A stretch of DNA of 40,574 nt from Flavobacteriaceae bacterium. GTDB lineage: Bacteria > Bacteroidota > Bacteroidia > Flavobacteriales > Flavobacteriaceae. Location: positions 1 through 40,574 of the forward strand of contig JANQRC010000023.1 of assembly GCA_028284745.1 (NCBI GenBank), read 5' to 3'. The translations under genes and the position numbers were made by a program. Below, one piece after another: positions 8,991 to 18,288 of the stretch; the stretch's first letter is position 1, and each line of letters begins with the position of its first letter. The notes beneath the pieces are model-generated. The model was not told where the DNA came from. It saw only the letters and a list, made by a program, of their open reading frames with translations, and searched no databases.

Positions 8991-9092
8991 TCATAAAAGG
9001 CATTTTCTATGTAATGCCCAAATCAAATGACGTTTTTCATAATTAAAGTTTTGGTTGGTTTATGAGAAAGCTCAGTGTTTGCTGGGCTTTTT
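8991..9092 (+). ncRNA. Candidate small RNA of about 100 nt
   Basis: The stretch begins just after a consensus promoter (8955-8985) and ends in an intrinsic terminator (9067-9092). No convincing ORF lies inside it. The 5' part contains GGCATTTTCTATGTAATGCC (8999-9018), whose ends GGCAT and ATGCC pair as a hairpin, a second structural element before the terminator stem. I do not recognise an established RNA family. The alternative is a long untranslated leader of the DUF3108 gene, but the strong terminator argues against that. Confidence 0.45.
9067..9092 (+). terminator. Intrinsic terminator
   Basis: A 9-bp stem (AAAGCTCAG / CTGGGCTTT, one G-T pair) with a 6-nt loop runs into TTTTTCTTTT. It separates the hppD side from the DUF3108-kynA operon. 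Confidence 0.8.
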
Positions 9093-9184
9093 CTTTTATG
9101 TTGCGCTTTGGTATAGGATTTGTTAACAATTTAGCACATGATACAAATTGTCAACGTTTTTATTAATTTTACAACCAGCTTATT

Positions 9185-9997
9185 GTGAAACATCTACTAT
9201 ACATACTACCACTATTCTTCATGGCCATCTCAGCAAGTAAGGCTCAAAATGACAATGCAGAAACGACAAGCAAAGTCGAGAAAAGTAGTTTTCAAGACGG
9301 AGAGTGGTTTCAATTTCGTATTCACTACGGAATCTTCAATGCTAGCTTTGCTACCATGGCTCTTGAAGAGAAACAATACAAGGGCAAACGTGTCTTTCAT
9401 GCCAAGGGATATGGTGAGACCACAGGTCTGGCGAGACTTTTCTTCAAGGTAGAAGACAGATATGAAAGCTATTTTGATAAGTATACGGGCCAACCGTACA
9501 AGTTCATCAGGGATATTGACGAAGGAGGCCACACAAAGGATATCGAGATAGAGTTTGACCACGAGTCCAGAAAGGCGTTGGTCAACGACAAGAAACACAA
9601 GAGAAAGACCACCCACGATGTTAGCGAGAATGTGCAAGACATGATCTCTGCCTTCTACTATCTTAGGAATAACTACGAGGTAGATGACATTAGAGTTGGT
9701 GAATCTATAGAATTAGATATGTTCTTTGATAGGGAGAACTTCAGATTCAAACTCAAATACCTGGGAAATGAAACATTGCGCACAAAGTTTGGAAAGGTAG
9801 CTTGCTTGAAATTCAGACCCATAGTTCAGGCTGGGCGTGTTTTCAAGGAAGAAGAAAGCCTTACTTTATGGGTGTCTAACGACAAGAATAAGATCCCGAT
9901 CAGGGTAAAGGCAGACATTGTCGTAGGCTCTATCAAGGCAGACCTGCACAACTTCAAAGGATTGAAATACCCATTCCGGATTCAAGTAAAGAATTAG
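9185..9997 (+). CDS. DUF3108 periplasmic protein
   Basis: A 270-residue protein read from GTG with signal peptide KHLLYILPLFFMAISASKAQ. The body is rich in beta strands with the DUF3108 hallmarks: GEWFQFRIHYGIFNASFATMAL at the start, FKVEDRYESYFDK, DVSENVQDMISAFYYLR in the middle, and a C-terminal LTLWVSNDKNKIPIRVKADIVVGSIKADL. The function of DUF3108 is unknown; it is predicted to be periplasmic or outer-membrane associated and may form a lipid-binding or barrel-like fold. It is the first gene of a run: kynA begins 1 nt after its stop, so the two are translationally coupled. The GTG is preferred because the signal peptide follows directly and no in-frame ATG precedes the mature domain. Confidence 0.85.
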   Translation: MKHLLYILPLFFMAISASKAQNDNAETTSKVEKSSFQDGEWFQFRIHYGIFNASFATMALEEKQYKGKRVFHAKGYGETTGLARLFFKVEDRYESYFDKYTGQPYKFIRDIDEGGHTKDIEIEFDHESRKALVNDKKHKRKTTHDVSENVQDMISAFYYLRNNYEVDDIRVGESIELDMFFDRENFRFKLKYLGNETLRTKFGKVACLKFRPIVQAGRVFKEEESLTLWVSNDKNKIPIRVKADIVVGSIKADLHNFKGLKYPFRIQVKN

Positions 9998-9998
9998 T

Positions 9999-10961
9999 AT
10001 GAAAATAGAACCAGAGATTGCATCCCGGATAGAGAAACTTCAGGAGAAATATGCAAACTCAGGACAAGATCTCGGCTCTTATCTAGATGGGCTCTTGTAT
10101 GAGCGTTATCTCACATACTGGGATTACATTCACTTAGACACCCTCTTGAGCCTTCAAGTGCCCCGCACCTACTTTCCAGATGAAGAGATCTTCATCATGT
10201 ACCATCAGATCACAGAGCTGTATTTCAAACTCATCATACACGAGCAGAAGCAGATCATAGACGACCGTACGCAAAATGCCGAATTCTTCACCATCAAGAT
10301 CACCAGGATCAACAATTACCTGAAAGCGCTCATCACTTCTTTCGAGATCATGATAAATGGGATGGAGCGTCAGCAATTCATGCAATACAGAATGGCATTG
10401 TTGCCTGCCAGTGGTTTTCAATCTGCACAGTATAGAATGATAGAGCTCTACTCCACGCCCATGGAGAATCTGGCGCATCGTATGCTTCGCGATAAATTCT
10501 CTAACGAGAACACCCTCGAAGAACTTTATGAGGTTATCTACTGGAAGAAAGGGGCTACCGATCTAAAGACAGGCGAAAAGACCTTGACACTAAAACAGTT
10601 CGAATATCGTTATACCCCTAGATTCATGCGTATTGCCAAAGAAGTGCAACACAGCACCATCTACCAACGATATCAAATGTTACCAGAGAAGGAAAAGAAC
10701 AACAAAGGATTGATAGACGCTTTGAAAACCTTTGACATCCAAGCCAATGTTAACTGGCCTTTGATGCATTTTGCGTCAGCACATCGTTATTTGAGAAGGG
10801 AGACCAAAGCATTTGGAGCCACTGGAGGCACCAACTGGAGGGAATATTTGCCTCCAAGTTTTCAGAAGATCATCTTTTTTCCTGAAATTTGGACGCAAAA
10901 TGAAAAGGAGGAATGGGGAAAACAATGGGTAGACCATGAGTTCAACCCAGATAAAAAGTAG
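9999..10961 (+). CDS. kynA: Tryptophan 2,3-dioxygenase
   Basis: This cytosolic haem enzyme oxidises L-tryptophan to N-formylkynurenine, the first step of the kynurenine pathway. The 320-residue length is normal for the soluble TDO family. Visible active-site features are YHQITELYFKLIIHE, with distal His69, the proximal haem-ligand His262 in SAHRYLRRETKAFGATGGT, and the GATGGT substrate loop at 273-278. LDTLLSLQ and RQQFMQYRMALLPASGFQSAQYR also match the family. No other kynurenine-pathway gene is in the window. It is coupled to the DUF3108 gene upstream (1 nt) and the M23 peptidase downstream (6 nt), an unusual operon partnership for TDO that may simply reflect lineage gene order. Confidence 0.96.
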   Translation: MKIEPEIASRIEKLQEKYANSGQDLGSYLDGLLYERYLTYWDYIHLDTLLSLQVPRTYFPDEEIFIMYHQITELYFKLIIHEQKQIIDDRTQNAEFFTIKITRINNYLKALITSFEIMINGMERQQFMQYRMALLPASGFQSAQYRMIELYSTPMENLAHRMLRDKFSNENTLEELYEVIYWKKGATDLKTGEKTLTLKQFEYRYTPRFMRIAKEVQHSTIYQRYQMLPEKEKNNKGLIDALKTFDIQANVNWPLMHFASAHRYLRRETKAFGATGGTNWREYLPPSFQKIIFFPEIWTQNEKEEWGKQWVDHEFNPDKK

Positions 10962-10967
10962 CAAACC

Positions 10968-12251
10968 TTGAAGCAGATCGCAGTAAGCTTGTTGGCATTT
11001 GCAACACTGACCGCCTGTAACGAAGAACCCAAACAACAAGAAATTGTTTCAGAGCGCCAGGTTGAAGAGCCTACTCAGCATATAGAATTTGGCTATAACC
11101 TTGATGATTATCTCGTAAAGCGTGATACCGTTAGAAACGGTGATACTTTCGGAGAGATCCTGGAGCGCAATGCCATTGGGTATCCTAAGATCTTTGAAAT
11201 AGCCGAAAAAGCTAGAGATACCTTTGACATCAGGAAGTTGCAAGTAGGGAAACCTTACACCTTGCTTTGCTCAAAAGACGATTCGTTGCAACGCGCCCAA
11301 TGCTTTATCTATCAACCCAACAAGGTAGACTACGTAGTTATCGACTTTGCCGACTCTGTAGAGACGCGTTTAAGTAGCAAGCCCATAAGAGTGGCCGAGC
11401 AGACCGCTTCGGGAGTAATTAACGATAACCTATGGAACACACTTCATGATCAGGGGCTAAGCTTCGAACTGGCATTAGAAATGTCGATCATCTACGCCTG
11501 GACCATAGACTTCTTCAGGGTACAGAAAGGCGATAGGTTCAAGGTCGTGTACGATGAAAAGTTCATAGACGACTCTATTAGCGTCGGGACGGGCAGGATC
11601 AAAGCAGCCTTCTTTGAGCACAAGGGAGAACCTTTCTATGCTTTTGAGTTTATTGCAGGCAGCGTCAAAGGAATCCCTGACTATTATGACAACAATGCTA
11701 AAAACCTACGAAGAGCATTTCTAAAATCTCCACTAAAGTTTGGCAGGCTCTCCTCGCGATACAACCTGAAACGAAGAATTGCCTATTACGGCTACAAGAT
11801 CCGCCCACACAAGGGAACCGATTTTACGGCACCCATCGGCACACCCATATTGGCAACTGCAAATGGAACAGTTACAGAATCTACTAGACGTGGCGGGAAT
11901 GGCAAATACGTGAAGATCAGGCATAACAGCATGTACAGCACCCAGTATTTGCACATGAAAGCGCAAAATGTAAAGGTAGGACAACATGTGAAACAAGGCG
12001 ATGTCATAGGGTGGATAGGAATGACGGGTAACACGGGAGGACCTCATGTATGCTACAGATTTTGGAAGAATGGCAGACAAGTAGATCCTTTCAGAGAAGA
12101 ATTACCAGAAGTAGAAGCCTTGCCAGACACTATAAAGACACGATTTTTAGAATACATACCTCCGATAAAAGAACAACTAGACGCCATCGCCTATCCCGGA
12201 GTAATAGGGGAAGTAGACCAAGAAGTTGTAGCGAAGGCCGATCAATCATAA
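10968..12251 (+). CDS. M23-family (LytM-type) peptidoglycan peptidase, lipoprotein
   Basis: A 427-residue protein starting with TTG and a lipobox (LTACN, Cys at about 17), so probably anchored in the outer membrane facing the cell wall. Residues about 40-130 form an OapA/LysM-like segment ([16 protein letters not shown]). The peptidase domain at about 280-370 has His and Asp zinc ligands in [10 protein letters not shown], the catalytic His in QYLHM, and the third motif [19 protein letters not shown]. In characterised LytM enzymes that last motif is H-x-H, with the second His a zinc ligand; here it is H-V-C, so Cys may take over. Expected role: cleaving peptide cross-links. It stands between kynA (6 nt) and pgi (4 nt). 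Confidence 0.9.
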   Translation: MKQIAVSLLAFATLTACNEEPKQQEIVSERQVEEPTQHIEFGYNLDDYLVKRDTVRNGDTFGEILERNAIGYPKIFEIAEKARDTFDIRKLQVGKPYTLLCSKDDSLQRAQCFIYQPNKVDYVVIDFADSVETRLSSKPIRVAEQTASGVINDNLWNTLHDQGLSFELALEMSIIYAWTIDFFRVQKGDRFKVVYDEKFIDDSISVGTGRIKAAFFEHKGEPFYAFEFIAGSVKGIPDYYDNNAKNLRRAFLKSPLKFGRLSSRYNLKRRIAYYGYKIRPHKGTDFTAPIGTPILATANGTVTESTRRGGNGKYVKIRHNSMYSTQYLHMKAQNVKVGQHVKQGDVIGWIGMTGNTGGPHVCYRFWKNGRQVDPFREELPEVEALPDTIKTRFLEYIPPIKEQLDAIAYPGVIGEVDQEVVAKADQS

Positions 12252-12255
12252 CATC

Positions 12256-13902
12256 ATGCCACTACCAACCACCAACCCTGCCCAAACTAATACTTGGGCA
12301 AAACTAGCTGAACATTTTTCGAAAATAAAGAATGTTGAAATGAAGGAATGGTTTGCACGAGATGCGGATCGAGCCCAGCGATACAGTATCGCCTGGAAGG
12401 ATTTCTTTGTTGATCACTCAAAGAACAGGGTCGATGACACCACGATGAAGCTGCTGCTTCAATTGGCTGATGAGGTAGGGCTTAAAGAAGCTATCGATGG
12501 TTATTTTGAAGGCGATATCATCAATCAAACAGAGGGTAGGGCCGTGCTTCATACCGCGTTAAGGGGCTCAAAAGACAACAAGGTTTTTGTAGGTGAGAAG
12601 GATGTTATTCCCGAAGTATTCCAGGTGAAAGAAAAAATTGAAAACTTCACTGGATCGGTCGTCTCAGGCAAGCGAAAGGGCCATACGGGCAAGGCCTTCA
12701 CCGATATTGTCAACATAGGTATCGGCGGCTCGGACCTCGGGCCCGTGATGGTCGTAGAGGCGCTTCAATACGATCGAAATCATCTGAATGTTCACTTTGT
12801 CTCAAACGTGGATGGCGATCATGTGCAAGAGGTCATAAAAAGGCTAGACCCCGAAACCACGCTTTTTGTGATCGTTTCAAAATCATTCACCACACAAGAG
12901 ACATTGACCAATGCCACCACTATCAGAAAATGGTTCTTGCAACACGCTGATGAGGCTGCCATCGCCAAGCACTTCGTGGCAGTTTCCACAAACCTGCCAA
13001 TGATCGCACAGTTTGGCATCGATGCTGACAACGTTTTCCCAATGAAGGATTGGGTAGGGGGGCGTTTTTCGCTTTGGAGTGCTGTAGGGCTCTCTATCAG
13101 CCTTGCCATCGGGTACGATAATTTTGAGAAACTACTCAGCGGAGCCCATAGCATGGATGAGCATTTCAGGCATGAACCCTTTGAAAATAATATACCGGTC
13201 GTATTGGCTTTGCTAAGTGTTTGGTATAATAACTTCTTTAATGCTGAGAGCGAAGCGATCATACCCTATTCACAGTACTTGAGCCGTTTGGCGGCCTATC
13301 TTCAGCAGGGCATCATGGAGAGCAACGGAAAGAGCGTAGACAGGAACGGCAATAGGGTCGGTTACCAGACCGGCACATTGATCTGGGGCGAACCAGGCAC
13401 CAATTCGCAACACGCATTCTTTCAATTGATCCATCAAGGCACAAAGTTGATTCCGACTGACTTCATCGGATTCATCAATTCAAGATATGGCAATAACGAG
13501 CATCACAACAAATTGATGGCCAACTTTTTTGCACAGACTGAAGCGTTGTTGAATGGTAAGACCAAAGACGAGGTACTAGCCGAACTTGCTTCAAAAGGGA
13601 TGGCTGATGCTGACATTCGGAAACTATTGCCCTTTAAGATATTTGAAGGGAACAAGCCTACCAATACCATTCTGATCGATAAGCTCTCACCTGAGAGCTT
13701 AGGGTCGCTAATTGCCATGTATGAGCACAAGATCTTTGTGCAAGGCGTTATTTGGAACATCTTCAGCTATGACCAGTGGGGTGTAGAGCTGGGCAAGCAA
13801 TTGGCTAATAAAATCTTAACGGATCTAGAGTCTCCCGGGATTGACGATCACGATTCTTCAACGTTAAATCTTTTGAGAGTTTTCAAGGAAAGAGCCTTAT
13901 AG
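12256..13902 (+). CDS. pgi: Glucose-6-phosphate isomerase
   Basis: PGI interconverts glucose-6-phosphate and fructose-6-phosphate in glycolysis and gluconeogenesis. The 548-residue length is the full bacterial form. Motifs in order: [18 protein letters not shown] (phosphate-binding, about 151-168), [15 protein letters not shown] (about 211-225), [16 protein letters not shown] (PROSITE signature region, about 265-280), [13 protein letters not shown] with the catalytic Glu (about 351), [18 protein letters not shown] with the catalytic His (about 384-401), and the C-terminal [13 protein letters not shown] with the catalytic Lys (about 511). It is the last gene of the DUF3108-kynA-M23 run, beginning 4 nt after the peptidase stop. 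Intact and unremarkable. Confidence 0.98.
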   Translation: MPLPTTNPAQTNTWAKLAEHFSKIKNVEMKEWFARDADRAQRYSIAWKDFFVDHSKNRVDDTTMKLLLQLADEVGLKEAIDGYFEGDIINQTEGRAVLHTALRGSKDNKVFVGEKDVIPEVFQVKEKIENFTGSVVSGKRKGHTGKAFTDIVNIGIGGSDLGPVMVVEALQYDRNHLNVHFVSNVDGDHVQEVIKRLDPETTLFVIVSKSFTTQETLTNATTIRKWFLQHADEAAIAKHFVAVSTNLPMIAQFGIDADNVFPMKDWVGGRFSLWSAVGLSISLAIGYDNFEKLLSGAHSMDEHFRHEPFENNIPVVLALLSVWYNNFFNAESEAIIPYSQYLSRLAAYLQQGIMESNGKSVDRNGNRVGYQTGTLIWGEPGTNSQHAFFQLIHQGTKLIPTDFIGFINSRYGNNEHHNKLMANFFAQTEALLNGKTKDEVLAELASKGMADADIRKLLPFKIFEGNKPTNTILIDKLSPESLGSLIAMYEHKIFVQGVIWNIFSYDQWGVELGKQLANKILTDLESPGIDDHDSSTLNLLRVFKERAL

Positions 13903-13910
13903 CTGTTAAT

Positions 13911-13958
13911 ATGTCGGTTAAAAAGAAAAAAGGGATTTACACCGACATTATTTGTTTT
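13911..13958 (+). terminator. Possible terminator after pgi
   Basis: Perfect 8-bp arms ATGTCGGT (13911-13918) and ACCGACAT (13941-13948) are followed by TATTTGTTTT. The 22-nt loop is long and the U-tract is interrupted, so it is only a candidate. Confidence 0.4.
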
Positions 13959-14004
13959 GCAATTACCTTTGGTCTGTGTTAAAACATTTAACATTTAGAT
14001 AATA

Positions 14005-14032
14005 TTGCAAAGCCGTTTAAGTGTGACTTTTG
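14005..14032 (+). promoter_or_regulatory. Predicted promoter of the large TonB-dependent receptor gene
   Basis: TTG at 14005-14007, a 17-bp spacer and GACTTTTG at 14025-14032 match TTG-N17-TAnnTTTG with one mismatch. The ATG is 23 bp further on, giving a very short leader. Confidence 0.45.
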
Positions 14033-14055
14033 CGGCGTAATTAAACTATTAACAC

Positions 14056-17000
14056 ATGAAAGCACTTAAAAATTGGCTGTTATTGATAGCCTTTACTTTA
14101 TTTTCTGTTGCGACTTTCGCCCAAGGGGTCACAAACTCTTCTATGGGTGGTAAAGTCACTGACGATACGGGAGAACCTCTTCCAGGGGCAAACATCGTTG
14201 CAGTTCATGTACCTTCAGGCTCTACCTATGGTGCTGCAACTGATTTTGATGGCTTTTACCGTATCTCTAACATGAGAGCTGGAGGTCCTTACACGATCAC
14301 TATTTCTTATGTAGGATTCAATGACTTTACAAGAGACAACATCATGCTTGGTCTTGGTCAGTCTGAACGTATCAGCACTCAGATGACTACAGATGCAACG
14401 ACACTAGAAGAAGTAGTTGTTACAGGCCAAGTCGGCGGGGCATTCAGCTCAGGTAAAACGGGTGCTGAAACGGTGATTTCTAGAAGACAAATTGAGACGT
14501 TGCCACAAGCATCACGTTCTATCGCTGACTTTGTGAGAACAACTCCTCAGGCACAGATCACAGAAGGTGATGATGGTTTCTCGGTCTCACTTGCTGGTCA
14601 GAACAACCGATACAACGCGATCTACATTGATGGTGCAGTGAACAACGACGTATTTGGTCTAGCAGGTTCTGGTACTAATGGTGGTCAAACAGGAGTAAAC
14701 CCATTCTCAGTAGATGCTATTGAATCGTTTACTGTACAATTGGCACCCTATGATGTGAAGATCTCTGGCTTTGCAGGAGGTGCGATCAGTGCAGTTACCC
14801 GTTCTGGTACTAACGAGTGGGAAGGTTCTGCATACTACTTCTACAGGAATGAGGATCTAGCAGGAAAGACGCCTCCAAAGCTTGTAGACGAAGCTGCAGG
14901 AGAATCTAGAGAAAAACTAAGTGAGTTTACGGCAAAGACCTATGGGGCAAGAGTTGGGGGTCCTATCATCAAAGATAAACTCTTCTTCTTTTTGAACTAT
15001 GAGCGTCAAGACGAGGAAACCCCTCAGCCTTTCAACTTCAGCAATTATACTGGAGACACTCAAGATATCAATACCGTGAACAACGTGGCCAACTTCATCC
15101 AGTCGAATTATGGATATGATATCGGAGGTTTCCAAACCAATAATAGAACACTGGAAAGTGATAAGGTGACCGCCAAGCTTGATTGGAACATCAATGATAA
15201 TAACAAATTGAGCTTAAGTGCACGTTATGTGACTGCCGAAAACCTCGAGGCTAAAAATTCAGACTCAAATGAATTGGGCTTCATAAACGGTTCAGAGTTC
15301 TTCAACTCAGAAACTATCTCTGGATCTCTTGAGTGGAACTATCAAGGAGATAAGGTTAGTAACAGTTTGATACTGGGATATACGAACGTTGACGATGATA
15401 GAGACCCGCTAGGAGACCCGTTCCCAACAGTGGTGATTAGAGACGGCTTCAGCGGAAGTTTCAATGGATTCCTAATCGGTTCTGAGCGTTTCTCTACCGC
15501 TAACTTGCTTGAGCAGAGTATCTTCACAGTTACCAATAATTTTGAGATCTACAAGGGGGCTCATACCATCACATTAGGTACGCACAACGAATTTTCAAGC
15601 ACCAAGAACCTTTTCTTTGCAAGCAACTTCGGTACCTATATTTTCGATTCTGTCAATCAATTCCTCAATGAAGAAGCTGCTTCAGAATTTGAGAGAGGTT
15701 ATTCGGTTGCAGGCGGAACCGGTGTAGGCGATGACTCTTCAGGATCAGCAGATTTCAACTTGGCCCAATATGGTTTTTATGTCCAAGACGAGGTGCAACT
15801 TTCAGACGATTTCAGATTATCGGCAGGTATTCGTTTCGACATCCCTGTCTGGGAGGATGGCCCAGTGAACGATGATTTCAACAACAGAGCTATCCCGTTG
15901 TTTGAAGCAGCCGGAAAAGACCTTCAAGGTGCACGCGTTGGCAAAGGAGTGTCTACTATTGTCCACGTTGCCCCAAGACTTGGTTTCAACTGGGATGTCA
16001 ACGGAGACAAGACTACTCAATTACGAGGTGGTATCGGGATCTTCACTTCTAGAATGCCATTAGTTTGGCCTGGAGGTACTTATAACAACAATGGTGGTGT
16101 CACAGGAGGTTTTAGTGATGAAGGTGATTTTGAAGATCAAAATGGAGATGAAATCCCGATCTTCTTTAACCCTGATGTAAACTCACAGCCCCAGCACCTT
16201 GACCCTTCAAGTGGAGACAGGGGGGGTAATGTTGACTTGTTCGCTTCTGGCTTCAAGTTGCCTCAGCGTTTTAAAGCTAGTCTAGCTGTTGACCAAAAGT
16301 TACCTGGTGGCTTTGTCGCCTCGGCTGAAGGCTTCTGGATCGATAACATCACTGAGATCTTCTATGAAAACTTGAATATCGGAGAACCTTCTGGTGAGTA
16401 TGGAGGTGCAGATAGAAGGCCTTACTACAACCGTTTTCGTAGAGTTGATAACACCTATGGTAGAGTTATCTTGGCCTCTAATACGGGCGAAGGTTATTCT
16501 TGGAACACTGCATTCACTTTAAGTAAGCCATACGCTACTCTTACGGATTGGTTGTCTATGGGAGGTTCGGCTACTTGGTCTTACGGAGATGGTGAGAACA
16601 TCTTTGATGGCACATCATCACAGAACAGCTCTCAATGGAGAAACCTACAGACCGTGAATGGAAAGAACAGACCTGATGTGTCACGCTCAAACTTTAGCCA
16701 AGGACACAGAATTTCAAGTAACTTCTCGTTCGACTTTAAGTGGAACAAGAACTTGAAAACAAGAATCGGTCTCTTCCATGAAAGTGTTCAAGGTACTCCT
16801 TATTCATTCACTTACGGTAGCGACCGTTTGCCGGGTGCTAGATTTGGCGGTAGCTTGTTATTTGATGATAGTAGAGATAATGCATTGATCTATGTGCCAG
16901 CTAGTGCGTCTGAGATCAGATTGTTTGATAGCAATGACAATGGTACGACATCAGACGAATGGGACACTCTTAACACGATCATTGAAGGAAATGACTATCT

Positions 17001-17367
17001 GAGAAGCAGAAGAGGCCAGTATGTTGAACGCAATGGTGATCGCGGGCCTTGGAGCCATGTGATCGACCTTCGTTTTGCTCAAGATCTCACGATCAACGCT
17101 GGTGGTAAAGACCATACGCTTCAGTTTACAACCGACATTTTCAACTTCACCAATTTGTTGAACAAAGATTGGGGTCAGCGTAGATTTGCCAATCAAAATG
17201 TTCAGATCCTCGATGTGTTGTCTCAACCAAGCGATGTGGGCCCAGGAGAGGCGCCAATACTTGCTGTTGATGCGCGAGGAATCGAAAACGTGGACCAACT
17301 AGACGATTCAGGTATTCAATCATCCAGATGGCAAATGCAGTTTGGAGTTAGATATATCTTCAACTGA
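14056..17367 (+). CDS. Large TonB-dependent receptor / OmpA-like outer-membrane protein
   Basis: A 1103-residue outer-membrane protein. After signal peptide ALKNWLLLIAFTLFSVATFAQ comes a carboxypeptidase-regulatory-like Ig domain (about 27-110: GGKVTDDTGEPLPGANIVAV, ATDFDGFYRI, YVGF), then a plug-like region (about 120-250: LEEVVVTGQ, ETLPQASRSIADFVRTTPQ, YNAIYIDGAVNNDVFG, GGAISAVTRSGTNEWEGSAYYFYRNEDL) and a large beta-barrel ending in WQMQFGVRYIFN with the usual terminal aromatic. This architecture is very common in Flavobacteriia, and these proteins are often abundant envelope proteins of unknown substrate. There is no SusD-like partner next to it. It is monocistronic: a promoter lies just upstream and a strong terminator just downstream. 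Confidence 0.93.
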   Translation: MKALKNWLLLIAFTLFSVATFAQGVTNSSMGGKVTDDTGEPLPGANIVAVHVPSGSTYGAATDFDGFYRISNMRAGGPYTITISYVGFNDFTRDNIMLGLGQSERISTQMTTDATTLEEVVVTGQVGGAFSSGKTGAETVISRRQIETLPQASRSIADFVRTTPQAQITEGDDGFSVSLAGQNNRYNAIYIDGAVNNDVFGLAGSGTNGGQTGVNPFSVDAIESFTVQLAPYDVKISGFAGGAISAVTRSGTNEWEGSAYYFYRNEDLAGKTPPKLVDEAAGESREKLSEFTAKTYGARVGGPIIKDKLFFFLNYERQDEETPQPFNFSNYTGDTQDINTVNNVANFIQSNYGYDIGGFQTNNRTLESDKVTAKLDWNINDNNKLSLSARYVTAENLEAKNSDSNELGFINGSEFFNSETISGSLEWNYQGDKVSNSLILGYTNVDDDRDPLGDPFPTVVIRDGFSGSFNGFLIGSERFSTANLLEQSIFTVTNNFEIYKGAHTITLGTHNEFSSTKNLFFASNFGTYIFDSVNQFLNEEAASEFERGYSVAGGTGVGDDSSGSADFNLAQYGFYVQDEVQLSDDFRLSAGIRFDIPVWEDGPVNDDFNNRAIPLFEAAGKDLQGARVGKGVSTIVHVAPRLGFNWDVNGDKTTQLRGGIGIFTSRMPLVWPGGTYNNNGGVTGGFSDEGDFEDQNGDEIPIFFNPDVNSQPQHLDPSSGDRGGNVDLFASGFKLPQRFKASLAVDQKLPGGFVASAEGFWIDNITEIFYENLNIGEPSGEYGGADRRPYYNRFRRVDNTYGRVILASNTGEGYSWNTAFTLSKPYATLTDWLSMGGSATWSYGDGENIFDGTSSQNSSQWRNLQTVNGKNRPDVSRSNFSQGHRISSNFSFDFKWNKNLKTRIGLFHESVQGTPYSFTYGSDRLPGARFGGSLLFDDSRDNALIYVPASASEIRLFDSNDNGTTSDEWDTLNTIIEGNDYLRSRRGQYVERNGDRGPWSHVIDLRFAQDLTINAGGKDHTLQFTTDIFNFTNLLNKDWGQRRFANQNVQILDVLSQPSDVGPGEAPILAVDARGIENVDQLDDSGIQSSRWQMQFGVRYIFN

Positions 17368-17389
17368 TCAAGCCTATAATAATATTTGT

Positions 17390-17424
17390 AACCCGTCCCG
17401 ATAGCTATCGGGACGGGTTTTTTT
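17390..17424 (+). terminator. Strong intrinsic terminator
   Basis: A 15-bp perfect palindrome without a spacer (arm AACCCGTCCCGATAG) followed by seven Ts lies 22 bp after the receptor stop. Because the stem is symmetrical and flanked by A/T runs it could act in both directions. Confidence 0.93.
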
Positions 17425-17511
17425 ATATCCACAATTCACAATATCTTTACTTGCTCGGTAAGGGTTCACAATAGCAAACCTTACCACTTATCAACTAACA
17501 ACCATACAACG

Positions 17512-17952
17512 ATGTATACAACACTTAAATTTCTACACTCGTATTGGGCTTATCTTGTGTTGCTAGTATTAATACTGGCCACTGCCAATGCTCTTATTAA
17601 ACTAGCTGGCAAGAAAGAGTTCGAGGCCAAAGACCTCCGCATATCGCTTTTTGGTCTTATTACTTCTCACATACAACTGGTCTTGGGGCTTGTCCTTTGG
17701 TTTGTAAGTCCTTATTTCCAAGCAATGTTGGATAGTGGTATGGGGGCCGTGATGAAGGATCCTACGCTACGTCTGTATGTGGTAGAGCACCCTATCACTA
17801 ATGTTTTGGCCATTGTGCTGATCACCATGGGCTGGTCTAAGCACAAGAAGAAGGTGGCCTCCTCATCAAAGTTTAAAAGTATTGGCATGTTCTACTTATT
17901 GGGATTGTTGTTGCTATTAAGTAGAATTCCTTATCAGCAGTGGTTCTCATAA
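17512..17952 (+). CDS. Small four-helix membrane protein, cytochrome-b-like
   Basis: A 146-residue integral membrane protein with four hydrophobic segments: about 7-28 (LHSYWAYLVLLVLILATANALI), 46-68, 94-108 and 124-141. Histidines occur at or near the ends of several helices (FLHSYW, ITSHIQLV, VEHPITNV, WSKHKK), which would allow b-haem ligation; similar Flavobacteria proteins are often labelled cytochrome b, but I know of no experimental support. It stands alone between a terminator upstream and a 336-bp gene-free stretch downstream. No enzymatic motif is visible. Topology is the only firm statement. Confidence 0.75.
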   Translation: MYTTLKFLHSYWAYLVLLVLILATANALIKLAGKKEFEAKDLRISLFGLITSHIQLVLGLVLWFVSPYFQAMLDSGMGAVMKDPTLRLYVVEHPITNVLAIVLITMGWSKHKKKVASSSKFKSIGMFYLLGLLLLLSRIPYQQWFS

Positions 17953-18230
17953 TTAACCAGAGTGTGATACATATCTTAGGAAAGTGTGGTTTCTTTTCCA
18001 AAAGAATAGTGCAATCAAAGCTCTGAAAACCAGGACCGAAGTGACGCAGAGTTTGACAAGTGGTTTTCAGTATGCTGAAAAACTCCTCTGGAAAAGTTTC
18101 TTTTTCTTTGGTTCGTTTCTTTTGGACAAGCAAAAGAAATGAATGAATCACAGCGGCGAGGATATAACATGTTTAACATATGGCGATTACAATGATCTAT
18201 CTGAGTTGTTTGTATGGGAGAGGCCAAACA
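17953..18230. other. Gene-free stretch
   Basis: Short overlapping frames occur here on the minus strand but none has a recognisable domain or start context. I see no repeat or RNA structure beyond the terminator at 18231-18256 that closes the minus-strand gene on the right. Confidence 0.6.
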
Positions 18231-18256
18231 AAAGCCGCCCAACAAGGAGCGGCTTT
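18231..18256 (-). terminator. Intrinsic terminator of the minus-strand lipoprotein gene
   Basis: On the minus strand the stem AAAGCCGC / GCGGCTTT with a 10-nt loop is followed by TTGTTTGG. It lies 32 bp after the lipoprotein stop at 18289. Confidence 0.7.
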
Positions 18257-18288
18257 CTAAAGTTAACTGACTAACCAACCAAAATCAA

